From: an uncultured Bacteroidota bacterium
Lineage (GTDB): Bacteria > Bacteroidota > Bacteroidia > Flavobacteriales > Flavobacteriaceae
Assembly: GCA_903842575.1 (NCBI GenBank)
Contig: CAIMMM010000006.1
Location: 137,456 to 201,455, forward strand
Reading direction: 5' to 3'
DNA length: 64,000 nucleotides
Below the pieces are notes generated by a model. It was not told where the DNA came from, did not search any database, and worked only from the letters and a program-made list of their open reading frames with translations. The stretch's first letter is position 1; every line of letters starts with the position of its first letter. Positions 10,464-19,573 of this stretch are shown one piece after another. A program made the translations under genes and the position numbers.

Positions 10464-11332
10464 TTTTTTATACTTTTTAAGCTGTCTTCCCAGCATTTTA
10501 TTTTAACACCAAAAATTGCTTTTATTTTCGATTTATCCAAAACGCTATGCTTAGGCCTTTTGGCTGGTGTTGGAAAACTTGAAGTAGGAATGGGTTGTAA
10601 ATTTATAGTTATATTATTTACTTCAAATATTTTTTGGGCAAAATCATACCAAGAACATTGTCCTTCGTTGCTGAAGTTGTAAACTCCAAAGTTGTCGGTT
10701 GTTGGTTGTTGGTTGTTGGTTAAAATAATTTGTACTAGAACTTCTGCTAAATCAACAGCATTAGTTGGTGTTCCTATTTGGTCATTAACCACCGAAATGG
10801 TATCTCTTTCTGAAGCCAGTCGCAACATGGTTTTCATAAAATTATTCCCAAATTGGGAATAAACCCAAGACGTTCTAATAATGAAATGTTTCTTCCACGT
10901 TTTTTGAATTGCCTTTTCACCATCCAATTTTGTTTGGCCATAAACGCCTGTTGGGTTTGGCAAATCATCTTCGTTGTAGCCCCTCGACTGCGCTCGGGGT
11001 GACAAATTGCCATCAAAAACGAAATCGGTGGAAATGTGTAACAAAATAGCGTTGTGATTTTTACTAATCTCGGCCAAATTTTTAGCGCCAACCACGTTAA
11101 TTAATCGAGCTTTTTCAGGTTCGCTTTCCGCTTTATCAACAGCGGTATATGCTGCTGCATTGATACAATAATGAGGTTTGTGTTTTGAAAAAATCTGTTC
11201 GCAATTGTCTAAATTAGTTATGTCTAATTCCTGAGAAGAACAAAAAATAAAATTAATATCCGGATGTTTTGGCGCAATAAATTGCAAACTTTGTCCCAAT
11301 TGTCCCGAGCTTCCTGTTACTAAAACTACCAT
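10460..11332 (-). CDS. rfbD: dTDP-4-dehydrorhamnose reductase
   Basis: VLVTGSSGQLGQSL, YCINAAAYTAVDKAE, ISTDFVFDG, YGQTKLDGE; adjacent to rfbC and rfbA. Confidence 0.92.
   Translation of the reverse strand: MVVLVTGSSGQLGQSLQFIAPKHPDINFIFCSSQELDITNLDNCEQIFSKHKPHYCINAAAYTAVDKAESEPEKARLINVVGAKNLAEISKNHNAILLHISTDFVFDGNLSPRAQSRGYNEDDLPNPTGVYGQTKLDGEKAIQKTWKKHFIIRTSWVYSQFGNNFMKTMLRLASERDTISVVNDQIGTPTNAVDLAEVLVQIILTNNQQPTTDNFGVYNFSNEGQCSWYDFAQKIFEVNNITINLQPIPTSSFPTPAKRPKHSVLDKSKIKAIFGVKIKCWEDSLKSIKK
10698..10722. repeat. Heptanucleotide tandem repeat (ggttgtt x3.6) inside rfbD
   Basis: ggttgtt ggttgtt ggttgtt ggtt read directly. Confidence 0.95.
10978..11004. repeat. REP-like palindromic repeat inserted in frame in rfbD
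   Basis: agcccctcgactgcgctcggggtgaca; imperfect hairpin cctcga/tcgggg; encodes SPRAQSRG in the rfbD frame and CHPERSRGA in another. Confidence 0.75.
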
Positions 11333-11877
11333 GCTTTTTTGGCGTTTCCAAGGGTGGGTTGCACTTTATCTTTTTCGGAAATGATTAATTCGTTCAACGG
11401 AAACTGCCAATCAATATTGATGGTTTTATCATTGTAAATGATCCCTCCTTCTGATTCTTTATTGTAGAAATTATCGCATTTATAAAAAAAAGTTGCGGTT
11501 TCACTCAATACTAAAAAGCCGTGTGCAAAACCTCTTGGTACAAAAAACTGTAATTGATTTTTTGCCGATAAAAGAACCGCTTCGTGTTGTCCGTAGGTTT
11601 TGGAATTAGGACGAATGTCCACAGCTACATCCAATACTTCACCTTCCAATACCCGAACTAATTTCGCTTGCGCATGTTCTCCTGTTTGATAATGTAAACC
11701 ACGTAAAACGCCCTTTGAAGAGTAGGATTGATTATCCTGTACAAAATGAACTTGTTGGTTTACTCCTTTTTGAAAAGTGATTTCATTAAAACTTTCCATG
11801 AAATAGCCTCTTTCATCAAGAATGATTTTTGGTTCAATTATAAAACAACCTTCGAGTTTGGTGGGAATAAAATTCAT
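11326..11877 (-). CDS. rfbC: dTDP-4-dehydrorhamnose 3,5-epimerase
   Basis: LEGCFIIEPKIILDERGYFMESFNE...GVLRGLHYQ...FVPRGFAHGFLVLSE. Confidence 0.95.
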   Translation of the reverse strand: MNFIPTKLEGCFIIEPKIILDERGYFMESFNEITFQKGVNQQVHFVQDNQSYSSKGVLRGLHYQTGEHAQAKLVRVLEGEVLDVAVDIRPNSKTYGQHEAVLLSAKNQLQFFVPRGFAHGFLVLSETATFFYKCDNFYNKESEGGIIYNDKTINIDWQFPLNELIISEKDKVQPTLGNAKKAW

Positions 11878-11880
11878 CTT

Positions 11881-12738
11881 TTAAATCAAACTTAATAAGT
11901 GTTTACCATAGCCGCTTTTTAATAAGGGTTCGGCTAATTTTTTTAATTGTATAACGTCTATGAAACCCATTTTAAAAGCTGCTTCTTCAATAGATCCGAT
12001 TTTTAACCCTTGTCGTTCTTCTATTACTTGGACAAATTGAGACGCTTGCATTAACGAATTGAACGTTCCTGTATCAAACCAAGCCGTGCCTCTATCGAGT
12101 ATGCTTACTTTAAGTTTTCCTCTTTTCAAATATTCTTTGTTAACATCGGTAATTTCTATTTCGCCTCGATGACTTGGCTTTATGTTTGCCGCAATTTCCA
12201 CAACATCATTGTCATAAAAATAAACGCCCGGAACGGCATAATTGGATTTTGGTTTTTCGGGTTTTTCTTCAATAGAAAGTACTTTGCCATCGGCATCAAA
12301 ATCTACAACACCATAACGCTCTGGGTCGTGAACATGGTAGGCATAAATAATACCGCCATCGGGATTATTGTTGGCTAAAAGCAAATCGGATAAACCTGTG
12401 CCGTAAAAAATATTGTCTCCAAGAACTAAAGCCACTTTATCCTTTCCTATAAATTCTTTCCCAATAATAAACGCTTCTGCTAATCCATTCGGATGTTCTT
12501 GAACGGCATATTCAAAACGACAGCCTAAACTTTTCCCATCGCCCAACAATTGTCGGAACAAAGGCAAATCATGAGGTGTTGAAATGATTAATATTTCACG
12601 AATTCCCGACCACATCAATGTTGATAGCGGATAATAAATCATGGGTTTATCGTAAATCGGCATCAATTGTTTGCTCACCGCCAAAGTCAATGGATGCAAT
12701 CTTGTTCCTGAACCACCAGCTAAAATAATTCCTTTCAT
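11881..12738 (-). CDS. rfbA: Glucose-1-phosphate thymidylyltransferase
   Basis: [42 protein letters not shown]. Confidence 0.97.
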   Translation of the reverse strand: MKGIILAGGSGTRLHPLTLAVSKQLMPIYDKPMIYYPLSTLMWSGIREILIISTPHDLPLFRQLLGDGKSLGCRFEYAVQEHPNGLAEAFIIGKEFIGKDKVALVLGDNIFYGTGLSDLLLANNNPDGGIIYAYHVHDPERYGVVDFDADGKVLSIEEKPEKPKSNYAVPGVYFYDNDVVEIAANIKPSHRGEIEITDVNKEYLKRGKLKVSILDRGTAWFDTGTFNSLMQASQFVQVIEERQGLKIGSIEEAAFKMGFIDVIQLKKLAEPLLKSGYGKHLLSLI

Positions 12739-12746
12739 TGGATAAA

Positions 12747-13730
12747 TTATTTGATTTGTTTTGCCATTTGTTTTCTATAAAAGGATCTGAAAATCCCAAA
12801 CAAAACAAATAGAAATATAAAAAATAAAGGCAAAAACAATTTCATTTTACCATTAGTGGCACTATTATTTTTTATGTTAGTTGTCACGCTGCTTTCTTTA
12901 ACAATTTTATCAAAGTTAACCAATTCAATTCTGTGAATTCCTTGTTCAGCAATCAAGGCATCTTTGGTTTTAATAATGTCGTTTAATTGTGTATTTTCAT
13001 TGTAATAAACAAGTTTGTCGCTTTTTTGAGAACCGTTTAGAGTATTAGAAAAACTATTTAAAAAACCATTGATTTGTGAAATGATGGAATCGTTCTCAAC
13101 CATTTTAATTTTAATATTATTCATGTTTTCTTTTTGAATAATTGCATAATAATCTGATTTGTTTAAAAAGTCTAATAACGGTTGAACTGTTTTTTCGGTG
13201 CTTGTTAGTTTATCTGTAGTATAGGATATAATATGAAATGGATAGTTCTTACTTGTTAAATTTTCATTTACAATTTTTTTAATGTCTCCATCTTCAGCCA
13301 AGAGTTTTACAAGTTCAAAATTTTGCGCGCTATTGTTGATGAATTTGTAAACATCCGTAATTGGAGCAATTGATATCTTCTTAAGTTTTTTTGGTTCTTT
13401 AATTCCAACGATTTCTTTTAAGAAAACGGTGTCGTTTTCATTTATCTTTGAACTAATTAAATCAATTTTCGCATACAAATAATCGGTTGAGTTAAAGTTT
13501 GGAGAAACAATAATTTGATTGTCATAAACTTTTGTGGTAGAATCCAAATAAATACCCAAACCAACTCCAAGAACAAAGAGCATCCCAATAATTTTAATGT
13601 TTCTTTTAAAAAACAAAATTCCTCTAAAAATCTTTGTAGCTATACCTTCAAAGAAATCTCCAATTTTTTTTGATAATTGAGATAAATCAATTTCTTGATT
13701 ATCTGTGTTGTTTTGAGGTGTTGCACTCAT
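12747..13730 (-). CDS. Wzz-like polysaccharide chain-length/export-associated protein
   Basis: Two TM segments flanking a periplasmic domain, adjacent to the O-antigen-like locus. Confidence 0.55.
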   Translation of the reverse strand: MSATPQNNTDNQEIDLSQLSKKIGDFFEGIATKIFRGILFFKRNIKIIGMLFVLGVGLGIYLDSTTKVYDNQIIVSPNFNSTDYLYAKIDLISSKINENDTVFLKEIVGIKEPKKLKKISIAPITDVYKFINNSAQNFELVKLLAEDGDIKKIVNENLTSKNYPFHIISYTTDKLTSTEKTVQPLLDFLNKSDYYAIIQKENMNNIKIKMVENDSIISQINGFLNSFSNTLNGSQKSDKLVYYNENTQLNDIIKTKDALIAEQGIHRIELVNFDKIVKESSVTTNIKNNSATNGKMKLFLPLFFIFLFVLFGIFRSFYRKQMAKQIK

Positions 13731-13739
13731 AAAAATTAT

Positions 13740-15455
13740 TTATTTAATGTTAAAAATTTGCTCTAATATTTTAATGGTAATCAAATAGGTAGGTTTAACT
13801 CCCGTTGTCCCTAATCCTCCAGATGCCAAGGTACTTCCTGTTTCTAATGGATTATCCGAGGCATAATAAGCGTAACGAACTTTTACATTGGGATGAATGC
13901 TTTTTCTAATTTTCGAAGCCGATTGTATTGCTTTTTGATAATAAGCGCCTTCCATTTCTAATCCTATAATTTCCCATGTAGATTCGTGGAAAAACTTTAA
14001 TAAATCCCTGTTTTGTAATGATGTTCCAAGAACGGTAATCATTGGACCGGCACAAACAGGAATGTCGTTCCCTTCAAACATGGCTGCGGTCAACTCATTT
14101 TCAAACGGATAATTATCGGCTGTTCCTTCATTGATGTGTGCCGATGGAATCATGATATCTCCTTTTCCGCCTTCAAGAATTCCGGCTTTCCCCATGATAG
14201 AAACTGATTCTACATTTAAAAAAGTTCTATTTTTGCCTTCTTTATAGGGTTTTAACAATTCGTCAATGGTTTCAAAAGCTTGTTCTCCAAATGCATAATC
14301 CATTACAATAAGTACCGGGCTTTGTTCCCCCACTTTTGCTTTTGGAAAACTTGAATTGGACCAATTAATTTTGGCTGTATCAAAAATTTGAACATCAATA
14401 TTGGTTCCGGAAGCATCCGGAAGCGAAATCATTCCATGTTTTAAAGCGAATTCTTCTACTTTATTTCGCACCTCATCAGCGCCTGATTTACTTAATTCTT
14501 CATAAATAAAGAAATCGGGTTTGTCTTTAAACTTTGTTTTTAAAACATGGGTGGCAAAAATAGAATTCATCACACTATGCATGTTGGCGCTAATAACATG
14601 AATGGGTCTTTCGAGTAAATCGTTTTCTTTTAAAACTTCTTTTATTGTTGTAGCCCAAATTTCACCATGAATATGATGCCCTAGTCGTTCTCTTAAAATG
14701 GGACTAAAGGTAATGGTTCTCTTATTGTTATCTAAAATTTCTTCTATAGCTAATTTACCCAACCAGTAAATAATATGCAAAAAGCGATCGGGTTTTTCAA
14801 TCGTTCCAAAAGAGGCATAAACATCTATAACCTCGGAGAAACTTCTTCCTAAAACATTGGCTACATGCGAAATAGCACGTTCTTTTTCGGTTTGAGTGAG
14901 TTTCTTATTTTGTATAACAACCTCTTCTAATTTTTCCCAATCCCGAGTTACCTCACGTTCAATTTCGTCTAATAAAACACGGTCTTTTATTTTGTGGGAT
15001 TCGATGAAAATAAAAGTTAAGTGCGTCAAAATATCATAAATATCCGAACGGCCACGCGTGATTTCCACATTCATTTGCTCTTCATCAATCCGATAACAAT
15101 TTCTCCTTCTTTTTGGCGGAACAATGGCTTTAAAATGGGATTTTGAATACCCTTCATCCGACGTTAAATTGATAAATCTGCATTCTTCTATTCCAACAGG
15201 TAGTCGTTCGATAACGTATAGTAATCCGCTTAATTCTACCTTTTCTTCGGCAATACTTCCATATATTTCAGGGCGTAGCGAAAGCAACGCCTCTCTTAGA
15301 GTTTCTCCTGAAACACCCATTGGTTTGTAGAAACCTCTGTTAAATAAATGTCTCATGGTAATGTACAATCGTTCGATAGCCGCCGACGATTCTTGCGCTC
15401 TGGAGCGCGAAATGTTTTTAATTTCCTTCATTAAATTTTGTTTATTAACCTGCAA
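13740..15455 (-). CDS. DUF6909-like protein with nucleoside-phosphorylase-like C-terminus
   Basis: 571 aa (start possibly internal Met MKEIKNISRSRAQESSAAIERLY); GLEMEGAYY and YYASDNPLETG motifs. Confidence 0.6.
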   Translation of the reverse strand: MQVNKQNLMKEIKNISRSRAQESSAAIERLYITMRHLFNRGFYKPMGVSGETLREALLSLRPEIYGSIAEEKVELSGLLYVIERLPVGIEECRFINLTSDEGYSKSHFKAIVPPKRRRNCYRIDEEQMNVEITRGRSDIYDILTHLTFIFIESHKIKDRVLLDEIEREVTRDWEKLEEVVIQNKKLTQTEKERAISHVANVLGRSFSEVIDVYASFGTIEKPDRFLHIIYWLGKLAIEEILDNNKRTITFSPILRERLGHHIHGEIWATTIKEVLKENDLLERPIHVISANMHSVMNSIFATHVLKTKFKDKPDFFIYEELSKSGADEVRNKVEEFALKHGMISLPDASGTNIDVQIFDTAKINWSNSSFPKAKVGEQSPVLIVMDYAFGEQAFETIDELLKPYKEGKNRTFLNVESVSIMGKAGILEGGKGDIMIPSAHINEGTADNYPFENELTAAMFEGNDIPVCAGPMITVLGTSLQNRDLLKFFHESTWEIIGLEMEGAYYQKAIQSASKIRKSIHPNVKVRYAYYASDNPLETGSTLASGGLGTTGVKPTYLITIKILEQIFNIK

Positions 15456-15473
15456 ATATATGGATTTTATATT

Positions 15474-16340
15474 TTAGTTAGTTAACACTAGATTTATTGC
15501 GGGTTCATACACCATCATTTTCTCCGACGGATTGTTAACGTCATCTTTCGTTTGTTTGTTCCATTTTCCGCCAAAGAAGGTATATATAAATTCTCTTTGT
15601 ACATAATTGTAAAGCATGAATGGATAATACGTTTTTTGAATTTTTGTTTGATTAGTGTTGAAGTCTGTTATCGTTTTTTCTACTTTGTTTTTTTCAATTA
15701 TTAATTTTTCATAACCCACAAAAATTCCCGTTTTTGGGAATCGCAAATTCAAATCGGATAGGTTAAAAAAAGTCTTTTTTACTCCTTTTTTAACCGAAAC
15801 TAAAAAATCTTTGTTCAACATTTCTTCACCCGGAAAACCATTGGCATCGACCGAATATAAATGAATTTTAATGGCGGCATTTTCTATTTCGCTATCGGTA
15901 AAGACGGTAACTTGTTTGATGTATTTCGTCTTTTTGTATTTGATGTAATACGGGAAAAACTTCGCGTCAATTCTGGGTCCGTTGTCAAAAGCTTGATAGG
16001 TTTCGTTTTTGACTTTGCCTATTTCAATTTCTCTGGTTTCATGTTTATTGACAATGACAACCTCCTCCATTTTAATAGCATTAACCATTAAAACCACTTT
16101 CTGAGCTTCGGAAGCTTTAACTGTTTTTTTTTCAAATCCCAATGCAGAAAAAATCAAAATTTTACTTTCCATAACATTTATAGAAAATGTGCCATTTTCC
16201 TCGGAAGTGGTTCCAATATTTTCATTTTCCGCCCAAATGTTTACATAGGAAATGGGCTTATTGTTTTCATCAACAACAACTCCTTTAACTTGAGCCGAAA
16301 AAGAAAGAGGGAATAAAAGAAATAGTATTGTATGTTTCAT
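15474..16340 (-). CDS. Carboxypeptidase-like regulatory domain protein
   Basis: Signal peptide then QVKGVVVDENNKPISYVNIWAENENIGTTSEENGTFSI. Confidence 0.75.
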   Translation of the reverse strand: MKHTILFLLFPLSFSAQVKGVVVDENNKPISYVNIWAENENIGTTSEENGTFSINVMESKILIFSALGFEKKTVKASEAQKVVLMVNAIKMEEVVIVNKHETREIEIGKVKNETYQAFDNGPRIDAKFFPYYIKYKKTKYIKQVTVFTDSEIENAAIKIHLYSVDANGFPGEEMLNKDFLVSVKKGVKKTFFNLSDLNLRFPKTGIFVGYEKLIIEKNKVEKTITDFNTNQTKIQKTYYPFMLYNYVQREFIYTFFGGKWNKQTKDDVNNPSEKMMVYEPAINLVLTN

Positions 16341-16341
16341 T

Positions 16342-17049
16342 TTAGTTGGTTAATTCTAAGCTTATGGCTAATTCTATAAACTTGTTGTAATATTCTCTCT
16401 GATTTTCATAATTATATGGATTTCTATTAACTCCTTTTTTCCACTCTTTATTATAAATCCATAATGTTTTTTTCTCGGAAGGTAGCGCTCCTATGGCTGG
16501 AGAATAATTAACATATTTCTTTTTGTTTACATAATACATATCATATTCATTGTCTTTTATCTTTAGCAATTCAATGACAACAAAAACGCCGTCTTCATCG
16601 ATTTTTAGTTTGTGCTTTGAAACATCAAATTTCGATTTTCTGTTGCCTTTTTTAACTTTAAAAATCAAATTCTCATTGATTAAATCGGTTTCGGGATTTC
16701 CGTCTTCATCGGCAGCCATAACTCTGATTCTTACTGATGTTGTTCTATTGAATGCTTGAGTATTGATAATGATGCTTTTTAAAAATGGCGTTTGCTTGAT
16801 GGTGTCATTGAACACAAAAAACTTGGCTAATGAATATTGGTTTATTGCCAAACCATAATAGAAATGAACTTTGTCTTTATCAAATTTATCGAGTTCATTC
16901 GTAATGCTTGCCCGTGGCTTTTCAATTTGCACTTCCTTTAATTGAATTTGCGCCAACTTATTATTTTCATCAACAACAACTCCTTTGACTTGAGCCGACA
17001 ATGAAAAACCAATCATTAACACCAACCACGCCAATCGTTTTTCTTTCAT
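16342..17049 (-). CDS. Paralogue of 15474..16340 lacking most of the regulatory beta-sandwich
   Basis: Shared SAQVKGVVVDENNK followed directly by AQIQLKEVQIEKPRA; similar C-terminal region ending ELAISLELTN vs EPAINLVLTN. Confidence 0.7.
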   Translation of the reverse strand: MKEKRLAWLVLMIGFSLSAQVKGVVVDENNKLAQIQLKEVQIEKPRASITNELDKFDKDKVHFYYGLAINQYSLAKFFVFNDTIKQTPFLKSIIINTQAFNRTTSVRIRVMAADEDGNPETDLINENLIFKVKKGNRKSKFDVSKHKLKIDEDGVFVVIELLKIKDNEYDMYYVNKKKYVNYSPAIGALPSEKKTLWIYNKEWKKGVNRNPYNYENQREYYNKFIELAISLELTN

Positions 17050-17056
17050 CTTTTTT

Positions 17057-18556
17057 CTATGCTCTTTTTAATAAATCCGCAATCTTTCTATCATTACTCA
17101 ACCTTGGAATTTTGTTTTGTCCTCCGAGTTTCCCAATGGATTTCATATACTCTTGAAAACCGTTTTTTTGAACTTTGGTAATCACTAGCGTTCGCAAAAC
17201 ATTCCCAACAATCAAGTCATCGTAATAGGTATTTTGCTTTCGCATGGCATGGTCTATTTGAAGCGCAAAATCTTCAAGATTTTCGGGTTCTCCCGAAGCT
17301 TCGGGATCAAATTCAATGAACCATTCGTGATAGGGTAAACCTATGATTGGAGAGATCTGTGGCGCCACCGTAAATTCATTCACGCGAATTGTGGCGTTTT
17401 CCATCGCTTCTTTCAAAGCACATTCTACTTCCTTCCCAATAACATGTTCGCCAAAAGCAGAAATGTAATGTTTGATTCTTCCCGAGACTATAATCCTGTA
17501 AGGTTTCAAACTCGTAAATTGCACCGTATCGCCAATGTTATAGGCCCAAAGTCCGGCATTGGTAGAAATTATTAAAACATAATTCACCCCGAGTTCTACT
17601 TCGCCAATAGTATAGCGTCTAGAATTTTCGGTTAAAAACTCTTCTGTTTTTACAAATTCATAAAAAATTCCTCCGTTTAAAAGCAACAACATGCCTTTGT
17701 CTTTTTGCAAATCCTGATAGGCGAAAAACCCTTCGGAAGCAGGAAAAAACTCAATGGAATCTACTTTTCTTCCAATAAGATTTTCAAATTTGGCACGATA
17801 CGGTTCGTAATTTACACCACCATAAATGAAAAGATTAAAGTTTTTGAATATCTCGCCAACTGGCTTATTCTTTTCTTTTTGTAATTTTTCAAAATACATT
17901 TGAACCCAAGACGGAATTCCAGAAATAACCGTCATGTTTTCGTTGATGGTTTCGCCAACAATAGCATCCACTTTGGCTTCCCAATCTTCAATACAATTGG
18001 TTTCCCAACTTGGCATTCGGTTTTTCTGTAAATATTTGGGAACAAAGTGCGCCACAATTCCGGAAAGTCTTCCTAACTGTATTCCATTTTTTTCTTCCAA
18101 GATGGGACTGCCTTGCAAAAAAATCATTTTTCCATCTACAAAATTGGCGTTTCCTGTTTCGTGAATGTAATGTAAAATAGCATTTCGCGCAGCTTCAATA
18201 TGAGTTGGCATGGACTCCTTAGTGAGTGGAATATATTTTGCCCCCGAAGTAGTTCCAGATGTTTTAGCAAAATAAAGCGGTTTTCCTTTCCAAAGAATAT
18301 CCGATTCGCCTTTTACCGCTTTATCTACATAAGGTTTTAATTCTTCATAATCTCTGATGGGAACTTGTTTGGCAAAGTCTTCAAAAGTTTTTATTGCCGA
18401 AAAATTGTGGTCTTTCCCAAACTGTGTCTTATTCGCTTGATAGATTAAGTTTTGAAATACTTTTTGTTGCGTCCCAATCGGATTGGAGGACCAAATTTGG
18501 GTTTTATTATAAATTATTTTAGCAAAAAGTTTTGCGGCTATTGACTTTATTGACAT
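17057..18556 (-). CDS. GH3 auxin-responsive promoter family protein (acyl-adenylating)
   Basis: FAKTSGTTSGAKYIPLTKES...LFIYGGVNYEPYRAKF...FFPASEGFFAYQ. Confidence 0.92.
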   Translation of the reverse strand: MSIKSIAAKLFAKIIYNKTQIWSSNPIGTQQKVFQNLIYQANKTQFGKDHNFSAIKTFEDFAKQVPIRDYEELKPYVDKAVKGESDILWKGKPLYFAKTSGTTSGAKYIPLTKESMPTHIEAARNAILHYIHETGNANFVDGKMIFLQGSPILEEKNGIQLGRLSGIVAHFVPKYLQKNRMPSWETNCIEDWEAKVDAIVGETINENMTVISGIPSWVQMYFEKLQKEKNKPVGEIFKNFNLFIYGGVNYEPYRAKFENLIGRKVDSIEFFPASEGFFAYQDLQKDKGMLLLLNGGIFYEFVKTEEFLTENSRRYTIGEVELGVNYVLIISTNAGLWAYNIGDTVQFTSLKPYRIIVSGRIKHYISAFGEHVIGKEVECALKEAMENATIRVNEFTVAPQISPIIGLPYHEWFIEFDPEASGEPENLEDFALQIDHAMRKQNTYYDDLIVGNVLRTLVITKVQKNGFQEYMKSIGKLGGQNKIPRLSNDRKIADLLKRA

Positions 18557-18565
18557 CTTTTTGCG

Positions 18566-19075
18566 TTACGGTTTATTCTTTTTCCTTCTTGGTTGTTTTG
18601 AATTGGCTTTTTTTTCTTCAGCAGCAACTTGTTCTCGTAGTTTTAATTCGGATGGGGTGGGTTTTAAATCTTCTTTTTCGATGTCTTCAATAGGCGTTGC
18701 CAAAATAGAATCTTTATTGAATTTTGCATACTCTAAATCGCCTGTTAAAACTTTTTTAAGCGATTGAATGTAGGCTTCGTTTTTCTTCAAAGCGCCTGTT
18801 AGTGAGTCGGATTTTAAAGCAAGTTCCGTTGCGTCTTTTTTTAATTGTGTAGAAGCATAGCCGGGGATGTATTCTCGTAAAGGCGTGAAAGCAATGATAT
18901 ATGTTGTAATAAAAATAATTAACATAGCGCCAATAGTGGCCACAACGAAAACATTCATTAATGTTAATCGCAAGGAAAAAATTTCTTCAAAAGTATCTTC
19001 ATTCAAAATAACCAAGCGGTTTTTTGTGAACAATTTCTTTTTTAATAATTTTCTTTTCAGGCGTTTTTCTGACAT
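18566..19075 (-). CDS. Single-pass membrane protein, unknown (basic N-terminus, TM, coiled coil)
   Basis: 169 aa ORF divergent from tatA. Confidence 0.6.
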   Translation of the reverse strand: MSEKRLKRKLLKKKLFTKNRLVILNEDTFEEIFSLRLTLMNVFVVATIGAMLIIFITTYIIAFTPLREYIPGYASTQLKKDATELALKSDSLTGALKKNEAYIQSLKKVLTGDLEYAKFNKDSILATPIEDIEKEDLKPTPSELKLREQVAAEEKKANSKQPRRKKNKP

Positions 19076-19192
19076 GGTATTTTATTATAGTACAAATATA
19101 GAAATTTATGTCGTTTATGCCATTTTATAGCTATTTAACGAAGTTTAACTATAAATAGTATAAAGAAAACTCTCTGAATATTATTTTCTTTA

Positions 19193-19200
19193 TACCTTTG
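19193..19200 (+). promoter_or_regulatory. Bacteroidota -7 element (TAnnTTTG) upstream of tatA
   Basis: tacctttg, about 46 nt upstream of the tatA ATG. Confidence 0.5.
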
Positions 19201-19246
19201 TCGCTCAGTTTAATTAAAAATTGCGGAAGCATAAATTTTATATATC

Positions 19247-19426
19247 ATGGGAAGATTTGGTGTTACAGAAATGCTTATCATACTTGTTGTTGTTGTATTG
19301 TTATTCGGAGGTAAAAAAATTCCAGAATTAATGAAAGGTTTAGGAACCGGAATTAAGGAATTTAAAGATGCCGCTAAAGGGGAAGATAAAGCTCCGGAAA
19401 CAAAAAAAGACGAAACTAAAGAATAA
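19247..19426 (+). CDS. tatA: Sec-independent protein translocase TatA/TatB family
   Basis: Manual translation [59 protein letters not shown]; 59 aa, below the ORF-track cutoff. Confidence 0.93.
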   Translation: MGRFGVTEMLIILVVVVLLFGGKKIPELMKGLGTGIKEFKDAAKGEDKAPETKKDETKE

Positions 19427-19432
19427 TTAATT

Positions 19433-19546
19433 ATGGAGAGATTAGGAATTGCTGAAATTATACTAATACTCACAATTGCAGGTTTACCTATTTTAATCAT
19501 TCTAATTATTCTTTTTTTACGAAGAAATAGAAAGAATCTTATGTAA
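19433..19546 (+). CDS. 37-aa membrane microprotein resembling a truncated TatA N-terminus
   Basis: MERLGIAEIILILTIAGLPILIILIILFLRRNRKNLM; 6 nt after the tatA stop, followed by a terminator. Confidence 0.65.
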   Translation: MERLGIAEIILILTIAGLPILIILIILFLRRNRKNLM

Positions 19547-19573
19547 AACCAACTTATAAAGTTGGTTTTTTTT
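19547..19573 (+). terminator. Intrinsic terminator downstream of tatA and microORF
   Basis: aaccaactt-ata-aagttggtt followed by a T run. Confidence 0.85.

Noticed and set aside
10834-11091. 85-aa minus-strand ORF containing CHPERSRGATT
   Set aside because: Out-of-frame reading of rfbD through the REP-like repeat; not a real gene
19210-19500. 96-aa minus-strand ORF across tatA
   Set aside because: Antisense of tatA and the downstream microORF, which are supported on the plus strand
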